NCBI GenBank assembly: GCA_018970725.1
Contig: JAGWVU010000038.1
Location: 1 to 47,930 of the forward strand
Direction: 5' to 3'
DNA: 47,930 bases
From: Verrucomicrobiota bacterium
GTDB taxonomy: Bacteria > Verrucomicrobiota > Verrucomicrobiia > Verrucomicrobiales > DEV007
Position numbers and translations under genes: made by a program. Of the stretch, positions 8,756 through 18,587 are shown piece by piece. The notes under the pieces are model-generated. The model worked only from the letters and a program-made list of their open reading frames with translations, ran no database searches and was not told the DNA's origin. The first letter of the stretch is position 1. Each line of letters opens with the position of its first letter.

Positions 8756-9594
8756 CTCACCCCCGCGCCTCCCGGAAGGTTGCGGATGGACTGCCAGGCG
8801 CCGTCGAAACGCTCGAAGAACCGGTCCCACCCCTTGCGCTGCGCCTCATTGAGCACGCGGTCACGATCCGCCGCCGGCACCGCCCCGAGCAGGGCCCCGA
8901 GTTGATGATACGGCAGGTTCTCCTCGTCGCCCGCCCAGGATTCCAGCCGGTCCCAATGCGCGGCCGCCGCCACCGTCAACAGAGGGAGAAGTTCCCCGCG
9001 CTGTTTCTCGGAAAGCCGCAAGGTCCGGTCCAGATCCGCCACCAAGGCCCGCGCCATCGATTCATGTTTGAAGGCCAAACGCTGCCTCATGTCGTCGTCA
9101 TACGCCTTGCGCTGGCTCTCATTCAACACCGCCGAAAGCGTCGTCGCCCAAACTTCCTGCTGTTCCGGTTCCCAAGTCCGCGCGGTATCGCCGAACCGGA
9201 CCGACCCGACCCCTGCGAGGAACTGCTCGATGTCCCCCTGGACGTTCCGGGCCTTGTCCCGGACCCAGGTTTCCATGTTGGCCCGCCACCGGTTCAACCC
9301 GGAGTCCACCGCGCCTTTCGCCGCCAAGGTCAACCGTTCCCGTTGCGGATCGCTCAAGGCACAGACCCGGTCGATGTCCCCGACCAAGGACTTCATCTTG
9401 TCCATCCACTCCGTGCGCTCCGTCTCAGCCAGATTCTGCAGATATTCACTGACCCGCTCATCCGCGTTCGCGGTGGCCGCGGCCCCCTCGTCCTTTTGTT
9501 GCCCGATTTCCACCCGGACCTGGGCCTTGACCCCGGCGGCGAAAAACAAGGCGGCCGCCCCAAGAACGCCCGGCCAGATGCACTTCCGTTTCAT
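8752..9594 (-). CDS. Secreted alpha-helical protein of unknown function
   Basis: A 280-residue protein with a signal peptide (residues 1-24, ending GVKAQ). The remainder is highly charged and mostly helical, with two similar halves. Each half contains a segment like LSDPQRERL or LSEKQRGEL followed later by LNESQRKAYDDD or LNEAQRKGWDRF, suggesting an internal duplication of a helical hairpin. The family is not recognised. It lies between the large membrane coiled-coil gene and the toroid gene, with ATGA overlaps on both sides, so it probably works with them in the envelope. Confidence 0.75.
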   Translation of the reverse strand: MKRKCIWPGVLGAAALFFAAGVKAQVRVEIGQQKDEGAAATANADERVSEYLQNLAETERTEWMDKMKSLVGDIDRVCALSDPQRERLTLAAKGAVDSGLNRWRANMETWVRDKARNVQGDIEQFLAGVGSVRFGDTARTWEPEQQEVWATTLSAVLNESQRKAYDDDMRQRLAFKHESMARALVADLDRTLRLSEKQRGELLPLLTVAAAAHWDRLESWAGDEENLPYHQLGALLGAVPAADRDRVLNEAQRKGWDRFFERFDGAWQSIRNLPGGAGVR

Positions 9595-12500
9595 TTGGAT
9601 TCCTTCTCCAAGGTGTTGAAATACTGATCGAGACCTCTGCGGAACTCTTCCGGCAACTCCCGCCCTCCCTTGCCAGTGGACTGATCCACGCTCCGTCCCC
9701 GCGGGGCCGATGGCTCGTCCGCTCCGGGCCCGAGGCTGTTGATCCCCTGCTGCGCGGCCCCGGCCGATTGCGAGGAACTTTGCGAACCTCCCCCGCCCTG
9801 GGGCGGACTGCGGCGCGCTTGGAGGAGCAGCTCGATCGCTTCCGTTTCCGCCGCGATGGCCTCCGGCCCGGTGTCGGGTCGTCCCAGAATGTTGCGGGCG
9901 TCGCCGAGAATCTTGGAAACGGCCGAGAGCAATTCCACCTCCCGCTGGAAGGTCCGGGTTCCACCGGGCATATCTTCAATCGTCTTGACCACCGAGTAAG
10001 TCCGGTCCCGCAGCCCCTTCTGTTTCTCCTCCAGTGATTTGGCCCGGCCGGCGAAGTCTTCCCCGGTCAAAGCCGGCTTGGCTTTTTCCGCCTCCCGGGT
10101 TTCGTCCCGGAGATCGATCTCATCCCTCAGGATCTTCATGACCTCGAGCACCAGCTTGGGAGGCAAACCGGCCGCTTCCCCGGACTGCCCCTGCTGCCCG
10201 CCCCCGGACTGCGCCGCCTCGACCAACTCCTCCGCCCAACGATCCAAGGTGTCCGCCCAGAACTCCGCCTCGGTGACGGAACGGCCGTTCTGGTTCGCCT
10301 CGAGAGATTGGGCGATTCCGCGGATCCGGGAGGCCACTTCACTCTCTTGCATCTGGTCGAGCAACCGCTTGAACGGGGGCATCTGGCGGCGCTGGTAAAA
10401 GGCTTCCAAATCCCCGCGGATCTGGTGCAAGATCTCACTCTGCCGGACTTCCCGACCCGCCGCCGCCTTGGCAATCGCCACTGCATCCTGGCTCAATTGG
10501 GAAAAGCCGACCCCGAACTCCACCGCGAGCGTCTTGGTCAAGTCCGAGGCAATGCCCAACTGCTCGCGCGAGGCCGCCTTGAGCCTGCGCACGAAGGTGC
10601 TGGTCTCCAAATCCCCCAACAACTCCCGCATCTCGTCATTGATGGCCGCCAGCTCCGCGAGCAAGCCAGTCTGCTCCACCACGGCCTGACCGGTCTTTTC
10701 CTGGGCGGGGGATTCCGCGGCCTTGCTCTCCGGCCCGCCCTGCAACGTGGTCGTCGGCAAGCCGGAGGGAGCCGACGGCGCGGCGGGCGGTTGAGAGGGC
10801 GGCGCTCCGCCCGGTTTCTCCGGACTCAAAGACTTCAAATCCTGATCCGGAGGCGTCGGCGGGGAATCGGATGACTTGCCTTCCCCTCCGGCCGACGGCG
10901 TTTTCTGGTCCTGCGGCTTGGCCTCGCCCGATTTCGGTGCGCCTCCGGGCTTGGCTTGCGCCCCCGGCTCGGATTCGGCCGCTTCCTTGAGGAGATCGGA
11001 AACCGAGGGCATCCGTTCCTTGGCGATATCTCCCAATTTTTCCAAAGCCTTGGCGAAGGCATCGAGCCGCTTGGCCTCGAAACCGTCGTTCCGACTCGCC
11101 TCCTCGGCCAGTTTGCGACCGGTCGCGGCGAGCTGTTCCACCCTCTTTGCGTTGGCGGTCTCCGCCTCCGCTTGCTCCCTGAGACGCCCGCGGTTCGACT
11201 CCTTGTCCAGTTCCGCCGGATCGAGGGCCCGCAAAGACCGGTTCTCCACGTGCAACTGTTTCTCCCGGTCGTGCACCTCCTCCGCCCGACGCAGCCAGGC
11301 GGCCATTTCATCGGTCAGCCAACGCAAGTGCTCGTCCGCACTGAGGATGCGGAGCGTGAACGGCTTGGAGTAAATCAACGGCCGGCCCGGTCGATAATCC
11401 GCCACGTAAGCCATCAACCGGATCGTCTGGGGTTCAACCCGCTCCCGCTCCGCACAAAACGTCGCCCGCACGCTGGCCGAAGTCTCCTCGGCCCCCCCGG
11501 CCGCCGCGATTTTCGAACCGACCTTGTCTCCCTCCCACCGGAGCCCGATCTCCCGAACCCCGTAATCATCCGAAGTCTCGACCTCGAGCGCCACGACCTC
11601 GGTCGAGAGAATCGTCCGCTCGGGGCCTTCCAGTTTCGCCACGATCCGCGGAGCCGCGTCCTCCGTGCCCGCCAAACGGAAACGCAAGGGTTCCCTCGGG
11701 GATAACCCCAATTCATCCCGCCACGTCACCGCATGTTCCGCCACTCCGGAAACATTCCAAGGTCCCGCCTTGATCGTATCCCCTGCCCACTCAACGGGGG
11801 CCCCGTCCATCTCCGCCGACACCATCTTCCGGCTGGTGCGCATCTCCACCCGTATCTCGCTGCCGTCCACCACGGAAATGGTTCCGTCCCGGGCCTCGAT
11901 TTCCAGCGGTCGCGAGTAGCGCAGGTAATCGGGCAACCGGACGATCGCCTTCATCGCACTCAGCTCGGGACGGGACGCCGGGATCACCCTGCCGGATACC
12001 CGGTCGTCTCCGATCGCCACCCGGAACCCGCCCTCTTCCTTCCGGCCCGGCAACGCGAACTGGTAGGTGCCGCCGGTCCCGAGTTGCGCGCGGACCACGG
12101 TCCCATCCCGACCGTCACCACCCGTCACCGTGGCCCGCCCCCAGAGCGGACGCCACCGGGAGGTTGCAGCGAGGCCGACCTCCAACTGGAAGGACTCCCC
12201 GTAAGGCACAATGATGCGATCCGGCACGGAAGCCGCATCCGCGAAGGTGTATCGTTCCACCGGGGTCCATGGGGTGGCCCAGCGCGCCCAGGCGTTCCAT
12301 CCGGCCTCCCGGGAAACCAGAAAAATCCCGGCCAAAAGCAGCGCGCCGGCAGCGAGCAAGCCGACCCACAAGAGACGGCGGGTCGGCGGCAAGGCCTCCC
12401 GGAGATCGGTCTCGGCGGCTTTGCGATCCGCCTGATCCATCGCGGCACGGATCAAGGCCGGTGAACCGGTGCCATGCCCGGAGAGCTGCACCGTGCCCAG

Positions 12501-12848
12501 CAGTTGTTCCCCAAACCGGGGCATCTTGCGCCGGATCAAACGCGCCGCCGCCTCCAACCCCCGCATCCTCCACGACCACCGCTCCCAGGCGAGGGGCAAT
12601 CCCACTCCAAAGACGGCGAATCCGCCGAGGAAGATCAGGGAGCGCACCCCGGGCCCCGTCTCCGCGAAGCGGTCGATGACGAAAACCGTGAGGTAGGAGA
12701 CCACCAGCCCCAGGCAGCCGGCCAAGAGCACTTCGAGAAGTTTGAGACGCCAGGTTTGCCGACGAAACACCTGCAACCGGCTCCGCAAACCGGCCGGCAA
12801 TTCGATTTGGGGCACCCCCGCACCCGGATGATTGGTTTCTGAGGCCAT
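9591..12848 (-). CDS. Large membrane-anchored coiled-coil protein (DUF4175-like)
   Basis: Starting at the ATG at 12848 the protein has 1085 residues; a longer frame from 12941 adds 31 residues unlike the family. Three hydrophobic helices (about residues 35-55, 68-86 and 164-184) are followed by a beta-rich region, then a long charged coiled coil from about 530. A Pro/Ala/Gly/Ser-rich linker spans about 640-750 and further helices precede a Gln/Gly/Ser-rich tail. This layout matches DUF4175-type proteins that accompany MoxR/DUF58/VWA operons in Planctomycetes and Verrucomicrobia, but those partners are absent here. It is the first gene of the four-gene operon. The family call is from memory of the layout, not a search. 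Confidence 0.75.
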   Translation of the reverse strand: MASETNHPGAGVPQIELPAGLRSRLQVFRRQTWRLKLLEVLLAGCLGLVVSYLTVFVIDRFAETGPGVRSLIFLGGFAVFGVGLPLAWERWSWRMRGLEAAARLIRRKMPRFGEQLLGTVQLSGHGTGSPALIRAAMDQADRKAAETDLREALPPTRRLLWVGLLAAGALLLAGIFLVSREAGWNAWARWATPWTPVERYTFADAASVPDRIIVPYGESFQLEVGLAATSRWRPLWGRATVTGGDGRDGTVVRAQLGTGGTYQFALPGRKEEGGFRVAIGDDRVSGRVIPASRPELSAMKAIVRLPDYLRYSRPLEIEARDGTISVVDGSEIRVEMRTSRKMVSAEMDGAPVEWAGDTIKAGPWNVSGVAEHAVTWRDELGLSPREPLRFRLAGTEDAAPRIVAKLEGPERTILSTEVVALEVETSDDYGVREIGLRWEGDKVGSKIAAAGGAEETSASVRATFCAERERVEPQTIRLMAYVADYRPGRPLIYSKPFTLRILSADEHLRWLTDEMAAWLRRAEEVHDREKQLHVENRSLRALDPAELDKESNRGRLREQAEAETANAKRVEQLAATGRKLAEEASRNDGFEAKRLDAFAKALEKLGDIAKERMPSVSDLLKEAAESEPGAQAKPGGAPKSGEAKPQDQKTPSAGGEGKSSDSPPTPPDQDLKSLSPEKPGGAPPSQPPAAPSAPSGLPTTTLQGGPESKAAESPAQEKTGQAVVEQTGLLAELAAINDEMRELLGDLETSTFVRRLKAASREQLGIASDLTKTLAVEFGVGFSQLSQDAVAIAKAAAGREVRQSEILHQIRGDLEAFYQRRQMPPFKRLLDQMQESEVASRIRGIAQSLEANQNGRSVTEAEFWADTLDRWAEELVEAAQSGGGQQGQSGEAAGLPPKLVLEVMKILRDEIDLRDETREAEKAKPALTGEDFAGRAKSLEEKQKGLRDRTYSVVKTIEDMPGGTRTFQREVELLSAVSKILGDARNILGRPDTGPEAIAAETEAIELLLQARRSPPQGGGGSQSSSQSAGAAQQGINSLGPGADEPSAPRGRSVDQSTGKGGRELPEEFRRGLDQYFNTLEKESK

Positions 12849-12955
12849 GAAGGCTGCAACGGGAAGATAAATAGGTTTGTCGCACTTGGCCAGCGCAAGT
12901 TCCCGATTTGCCCGCTCGAGCGCAAATCCACTGGAAAGCATGGCGGAGTTTCCAG

Positions 12956-12984
12956 TTGAGAACCCCGCCGCAGACCGGATACGT
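12956..12984 (+). promoter_or_regulatory. Weak candidate promoter of the htrA-like gene
   Basis: TTGAGA at 12956-12961 and ATACGT at 12979-12984 are spaced by 17 nt just before the HtrA start at 12995, which would give a very short leader. The -10 match is poor. Confidence 0.3.
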
Positions 12985-12994
12985 TGGCCGCGTC

Positions 12995-14122
12995 ATGAAC
13001 CGTTCCCGCCGTTGCTGGCCCTCCCCCGTTCTCCGCGGCTTCCTCTTCCTGGCCGCCCTCCCGCTCCACGCCCAGACCCCGGCCCCACCCACGGCCCAGC
13101 CCGAAAAGCCCCTCCCCGCCGCCCTTCCCACCGGTCTCTCCGCGGATGAGCTCAACACGATCAGCATTTTTGAGACCAGCTCCCCGTCCGTGGTGCACAT
13201 CCAAAGCACCGCCACCGTGCGCCGCGACATGTTCTCCATGAACGTGACCCGGATCCCCGCCGGCTCCGGCACCGGCTTCGTCTGGGACCAGAAAGGCCAT
13301 GTCGTGACAAATTTCCACGTCGTCCAGCAGCAGGTCGAGGACGAACGCTTTTCCCTCGAGGTCATCCTGAACGACCAATCCTCCTGGCCCGCCGAAGTCA
13401 TCGGACACGAACCGGACAAGGACGTCGCGGTCCTTAAAATCAAGGCCCCGGCCGAAAAGCTCCGGCCCCTCAAGCTCGGGACGTCCACCGATCTCCGCGT
13501 CGGTCAACGCGTCCTCGCCATCGGCAATCCCTTTGGGCTCGACCAAACCCTCACCACCGGGGTCATCAGCGGTCTCGGGCGGGAGATCGAAAGCGTCTCC
13601 GGCCGCACCATCCAGGGCGTCATCCAGACGGACGCCGCCATCAACCCCGGCAACTCCGGCGGCCCACTCCTCGACAGCTCCGGTCGTCTCATCGGGGTCA
13701 ACACCGCCATCTACAGCCCTTCCGGGGCTTACGCCGGGGTCGGTTTCGCCGTGCCGGCCGATGAAGTCAACCGGGTCGTCCCCCAGCTGATCGAGTTCGG
13801 CCGCGTCATCCGCCCCGTGCTTGGCGTGACCCTGGCCGATGACGCGATCCTCCGCCGGATCGGGGGGGAGGGCGCCCTCGTGATCAACGTCCAACCCGGG
13901 AGCGGCGCTGAGAAAGCGGGACTGCAACCCACCACCCGGGACATGCGCGGCCGGGTTAATCTGGGCGACATCATCATCCGCGTGGAAGGAAAGGAAGTCG
14001 GGGATTCCAACGATCTCTTCACCATCCTCGACCGCAAGGCGATCGGCGATACCGTCAAAGTCACCTTGATCCGGCGCGGCAAGGAAGTGACCGTCCCCAT
14101 CACCTTGTCCGCCTCCAAGTGA
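12995..14122 (+). CDS. HtrA/DegP-type periplasmic serine protease
   Basis: A trypsin-like envelope protease and chaperone with one PDZ domain, expected to degrade misfolded exported proteins. From the ATG at 12995 the product has 375 residues with a signal peptide ending LHAQ. The catalytic triad is intact: His in TNFHVV (108), Asp in DKDVAVL (143) and Ser in NPGNSGGPL (221). The oxyanion and LA-loop pattern TTGVISGLGRE is also present. The C-terminal PDZ (about 270-370) contains LGVTL and GDIIIRVEGKEV. The gene is divergent from the envelope operon starting at 12848, and its stop lies 7 nt before a potassium-channel gene. Confidence 0.95.
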   Translation: MNRSRRCWPSPVLRGFLFLAALPLHAQTPAPPTAQPEKPLPAALPTGLSADELNTISIFETSSPSVVHIQSTATVRRDMFSMNVTRIPAGSGTGFVWDQKGHVVTNFHVVQQQVEDERFSLEVILNDQSSWPAEVIGHEPDKDVAVLKIKAPAEKLRPLKLGTSTDLRVGQRVLAIGNPFGLDQTLTTGVISGLGREIESVSGRTIQGVIQTDAAINPGNSGGPLLDSSGRLIGVNTAIYSPSGAYAGVGFAVPADEVNRVVPQLIEFGRVIRPVLGVTLADDAILRRIGGEGALVINVQPGSGAEKAGLQPTTRDMRGRVNLGDIIIRVEGKEVGDSNDLFTILDRKAIGDTVKVTLIRRGKEVTVPITLSASK

Positions 14123-14129
14123 TCCGCTC

Positions 14130-14873
14130 ATGCCGGTCGAACGGGATGGAAAGGGCCGTCCGTTCTTCGGGCGATGGGAGGCCGGGTTCCAAGCCCTGAT
14201 CCTCCTCAACCTCATCGCGTTCGCCCTCGAAACCCTGCCCGGTCTGGATGGACGGAGCCTTCGCCTCCTCAACGGCTTCGAGGTCTTCTCCACCGCCGTG
14301 TTCGCGGTCGAATACGTCCTGCGCGTTTCCTGGTCCCGCCCGAGGCTCGGCTACGCTTTCTCCCTTTTCGGCCTCGTCGATCTCCTCGCCATCCTCCCTT
14401 CCATCCTCGCGTTGGGCATCGACCTCCGCTCCCTGCGCATCCTCCGGCTGCTCCGGCTCATCCGCATCCTCAAACTGGCGCGCTACGGCACCGTCATCCG
14501 ACGGTTTGAACGGGCCTTCGAAATCGCCCGCGACGAACTCGCAGTGTTTGGTGCCGTGGCCCTCATCTTCCTCTATCTTGCCGCCGTCGGGATCTACCAC
14601 TTCGAGCACGAAGCCCAACCCGAGGTCTTCTCGTCCGTGTTCCACAGTCTCTGGTGGGCCACCACCACGTTCACGACCGTCGGCTATGGCGACGCCTATC
14701 CGGTCACCCCGGGCGGGCGTCTCTTCACTTTCGTGGTTCTCGTCCTCGGTCTCGGCATTGTCGCCGTCCCCACCGGGCTCATCGCCACCGCTCTGGGCAA
14801 GGCACGCGAGGAAGAACGGGAGGCCGTCGCGCAGAAATCGCCGCCCTCCCGGAAGCGACGCCCCAAACCGTGA
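14130..14873 (+). CDS. Voltage-gated-type potassium channel
   Basis: A 247-residue six-helix ion-transport protein of the inner membrane. The S4-like helix carries regularly spaced arginines (RSLRILRLLRLIRILKLARY, about residues 109-128), and the pore loop has the K+ selectivity filter TTFTTVGYGDAYP near residue 182. S6 follows, then a basic tail. This layout is that of KvAP-like or Kch-type bacterial channels. It directly follows htrA and is probably co-transcribed with it. Confidence 0.94.
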   Translation: MPVERDGKGRPFFGRWEAGFQALILLNLIAFALETLPGLDGRSLRLLNGFEVFSTAVFAVEYVLRVSWSRPRLGYAFSLFGLVDLLAILPSILALGIDLRSLRILRLLRLIRILKLARYGTVIRRFERAFEIARDELAVFGAVALIFLYLAAVGIYHFEHEAQPEVFSSVFHSLWWATTTFTTVGYGDAYPVTPGGRLFTFVVLVLGLGIVAVPTGLIATALGKAREEEREAVAQKSPPSRKRRPKP

Positions 14874-15098
14874 CCCGGCCCGCGGGAATACTACAGGAAA
14901 TCCGTAGATCAGGATGAGTTGAACTTCCGGTTTTCTTTCCGACTTTCGGACGCATGCTCGGGAGCCATGCAAACCGCCTCCACGCGCCATCTTTTGGCCA
15001 TGATCAAGATTCTGATTTCCCTGCTCGGCATCGTCCCCTTCGCCTGCCATTCCGGGGCCGTCGCCCCCGGTCCCGGCAAGCGCGCACGGAATCCCGCC

Positions 15099-15126
15099 TT
15101 GACGGGCGGTGACCATCCCGTATTTT
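15099..15126 (+). promoter_or_regulatory. Candidate promoter of the sucC-sucD-citrate synthase cluster
   Basis: TTGACG (15099-15104) and TATTTT (15121-15126) are separated by 16 nt, with the sucC ATG 27 nt past the -10. The 225 bp between the channel stop and this site show nothing else recognisable. Confidence 0.5.
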
Positions 15127-15153
15127 GCGCGCGCCTGGCAGGCCACCGAAACG

Positions 15154-16335
<1,182 letters not shown>

Positions 16336-16385
16336 TCCCAAAATCCCGCCCACTGCTGACTGCCAACTGATCACTGCCGACTTCC

Positions 16386-17285
16386 ATGGCCATTCTCGTC
16401 GACGAAAACACCAAGGTCCTCATCCAGGGAATCACCGGCAGCTACGGCGGCCGCCACGCCAAGCTCAGCCTTGACTACGGCACGCAAGTGACCGCCGGAG
16501 TCACTCCGGGCAAGGGCGGACAGCTCTTCGAGGGCCGCGTCCCGATTTTCGATACGGTGGGCGATGCCGTCCGGGAAACCGGGGCGACTGTTTCCACCAT
16601 TTTCGTGCCCCCGCCGTTCGCCGCCGATGCCATTTTGGAAGCGGCCGACGCCGGATGCGAACTGGTGGTTTGCATCACCGAGGGGATTCCCGTGATCGAC
16701 ATGATGCGGGTCAAGGCGACCCTCAAAGACTATCCGAATTGCCGCCTCATCGGCCCCAATTGTCCCGGTTTGGTGACTCCGGGACGCGGAGAAAACTCCC
16801 ACGGGGGCTGCCGGATCGGGATCGCGCCCGGCTACATTCACCGCCGGGGCCGAGTCGGCATTGTTTCCCGCTCGGGCACTCTCACTTACGAAGCTGTCTG
16901 GCAGATCACCAACCTGGGCATGGGTCAAAGCACCTGCGTCGGCATCGGCGGTGATCCCATCAACGGGACGTCCCACCTCGACGTCCTCAAACTCTTCAAT
17001 GACGACCCCGAGACCGAGGCCATCATCATGATCGGCGAGATCGGCGGCACCCGCGAGGAGGAAGCCGCCGCCTGGGCCAAGGAACATTGCAAAAAACCGA
17101 TCGCCGGTTTCATTGCCGGGGCCACCGCGCCTCCGGGGCGTCGCATGGGCCACGCGGGAGCCATTATTTCCGGCGGACAAGGAACGGCGGCGGCCAAGAA
17201 AGCGGCTTTGCGTGAGGCTGGCATTCTGGTTGCTGAGACTCCGGCGGAAATCGGTGCGACACTCGTGAAAGCAATGAACCAATGA
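16386..17285 (+). CDS. sucD: Succinyl-CoA ligase, alpha subunit
   Basis: The alpha subunit binds CoA and carries the phosphohistidine. It has 299 residues with [23 protein letters not shown] at the N-terminal CoA-binding Rossmann fold, [11 protein letters not shown], and the active-site His in [14 protein letters not shown] (His 256). There is no Shine-Dalgarno before the ATG. Its last codons overlap the next gene by ATGA, tying citrate synthase to the same transcript. Confidence 0.97.
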   Translation: MAILVDENTKVLIQGITGSYGGRHAKLSLDYGTQVTAGVTPGKGGQLFEGRVPIFDTVGDAVRETGATVSTIFVPPPFAADAILEAADAGCELVVCITEGIPVIDMMRVKATLKDYPNCRLIGPNCPGLVTPGRGENSHGGCRIGIAPGYIHRRGRVGIVSRSGTLTYEAVWQITNLGMGQSTCVGIGGDPINGTSHLDVLKLFNDDPETEAIIMIGEIGGTREEEAAAWAKEHCKKPIAGFIAGATAPPGRRMGHAGAIISGGQGTAAAKKAALREAGILVAETPAEIGATLVKAMNQ

Positions 17286-18559
17286 GCTTCCTGAAAAAAC
17301 TCTTCGGCGGCGGCGACCAGAAATCTTCTTGTTGCGGGCACGATCACTCCCATGACCCCCAACCGGTGCCTGCGGCTCCCGCCGCCCCGGTGACCTCCCC
17401 CGCTCCGGCGGGGGACCCCGCGCCGGCAAAAACCCCGGTGGTGCATCGCGGGCTGGAGGGCGTCTATGCCAACGAGTCCAAACTGAGCGACGTCCAGGGC
17501 GATGACGGCAAGCTTTACTATCTGGGTTACAACATCGACGATCTCGTCGAGGCCCCGGTGACTTTCGAGGAGGTCATCTACCTTCTCCACAAGCACAAGT
17601 TGCCCACCCGTTCCGAATTGGAAGCGGTGGAAGCCAAGCTCCGCGCCCGGCGTTCCCTTCCTCAGGGCATCATCGATTTCCTCACCGCCGCCCCCAAAAC
17701 GGCGAACCCCATGGACGTGTTGCGGACCGGCGTTTCCATGTTGGGACTCTACGACGATCTCGGCAATGACACGGACCGGCCCCTGAATGAGGACCGCTCC
17801 CTCGCCATCATCGCGAAGATTCCTCTCATCATCGGTTACTACCACCGCGCCCGCCAGGGCCTCTCCCTCCCGCCGGTGCGTCTGGACCTTTCCGAAGCCG
17901 GCCATTTCCTCTACCTCATCACCGGGGAGGAACCCTCCGCAAAGGCGACCCAGACGCTCGACATCGCCTACATCATCCATGCCGAGCACGGGATGAACGC
18001 GTCCACCTTTAGCGCAAGGGTCACCGTCGCCACGCTGAGCGATATCTACTCGGCCATCACTTCCGCCATCGGCACCCTCAAGGGGCCTCTCCATGGCGGG
18101 GCCAACGAGGGCGTCATCCACATGCTCGAGGAGATCGGCTCCCCGGACAAGGTCGATGCCTGGGTCGAGGAGCGCCTCGCACGGAAAGAGAAGATCATGG
18201 GCATCGGACACCGCGTTTACAAGGTGCTTGATCCGCGCGCCCCTCACCTCCGCCGCATGGCCATCAAGCTCACCGAGGAACTGGGCGAGCCCAAGTGGAT
18301 CCAGATGTCCGAGCGCATCGCGGAAATCATGCGGACGCGGAAAAAACTCGAGGCCAACGTCGATTTCTATTCTGCCACGGTTTACCACTCCCTCGGGATC
18401 CCGACGGATCTTTTCACGCCGATTTTCGCCATCTCCCGCGCCGCGGGCTGGACCGCCCAGGTCTTGGAGCAGCTCGATGACAACCGCCTTTACCGGCCCC
18501 TGACCCTTTACACCGGCCCGCACGGACTGAAGGTCACACCGATCGAGCAACGGGTCTGA
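17282..18559 (+). CDS. gltA: Citrate synthase with Cys/His-rich N-terminal extension
   Basis: Citrate synthase condenses oxaloacetate with acetyl-CoA at the entry to the TCA cycle. The catalytic residues are visible: His in LHGGANEG (271), His in [16 protein letters not shown] (310) and Asp in [15 protein letters not shown] (361). The product has 425 residues. The first 54 or so are not part of the enzyme: FLKKLFGGG, then CCGHDHSHD, then a Pro/Ala linker, before [19 protein letters not shown] where homology begins. The cluster of two Cys and three His could bind metal. The gene overlaps sucD by ATGA, so all three enzymes should be co-produced. Confidence 0.94.
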   Translation: MSFLKKLFGGGDQKSSCCGHDHSHDPQPVPAAPAAPVTSPAPAGDPAPAKTPVVHRGLEGVYANESKLSDVQGDDGKLYYLGYNIDDLVEAPVTFEEVIYLLHKHKLPTRSELEAVEAKLRARRSLPQGIIDFLTAAPKTANPMDVLRTGVSMLGLYDDLGNDTDRPLNEDRSLAIIAKIPLIIGYYHRARQGLSLPPVRLDLSEAGHFLYLITGEEPSAKATQTLDIAYIIHAEHGMNASTFSARVTVATLSDIYSAITSAIGTLKGPLHGGANEGVIHMLEEIGSPDKVDAWVEERLARKEKIMGIGHRVYKVLDPRAPHLRRMAIKLTEELGEPKWIQMSERIAEIMRTRKKLEANVDFYSATVYHSLGIPTDLFTPIFAISRAAGWTAQVLEQLDDNRLYRPLTLYTGPHGLKVTPIEQRV

Positions 18560-18566
18560 CCTTGCC

Positions 18567-18585
18567 CTCCGGGGATTGCCCGGAG
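18567..18585. terminator. Hairpin between convergent citrate synthase and SNF2 genes
   Basis: A 7-bp perfect GC-rich stem, CTCCGGG with CCCGGAG, encloses a 5-nt loop in the 28-bp gap between two converging genes. There is no T run, so it is at best a weak or factor-assisted terminator. Confidence 0.4.
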
Positions 18586-18587
18586 CG

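Noticed and set aside
12115-14293. Long minus-strand frames across the htrA gene
   Set aside because: HtrA has an intact catalytic triad on the plus strand; the antisense frames have no domain pattern.
14874-15098. Small genes between the channel and sucC
   Set aside because: The open frames run out of phase through sucC and lack protein-like composition.
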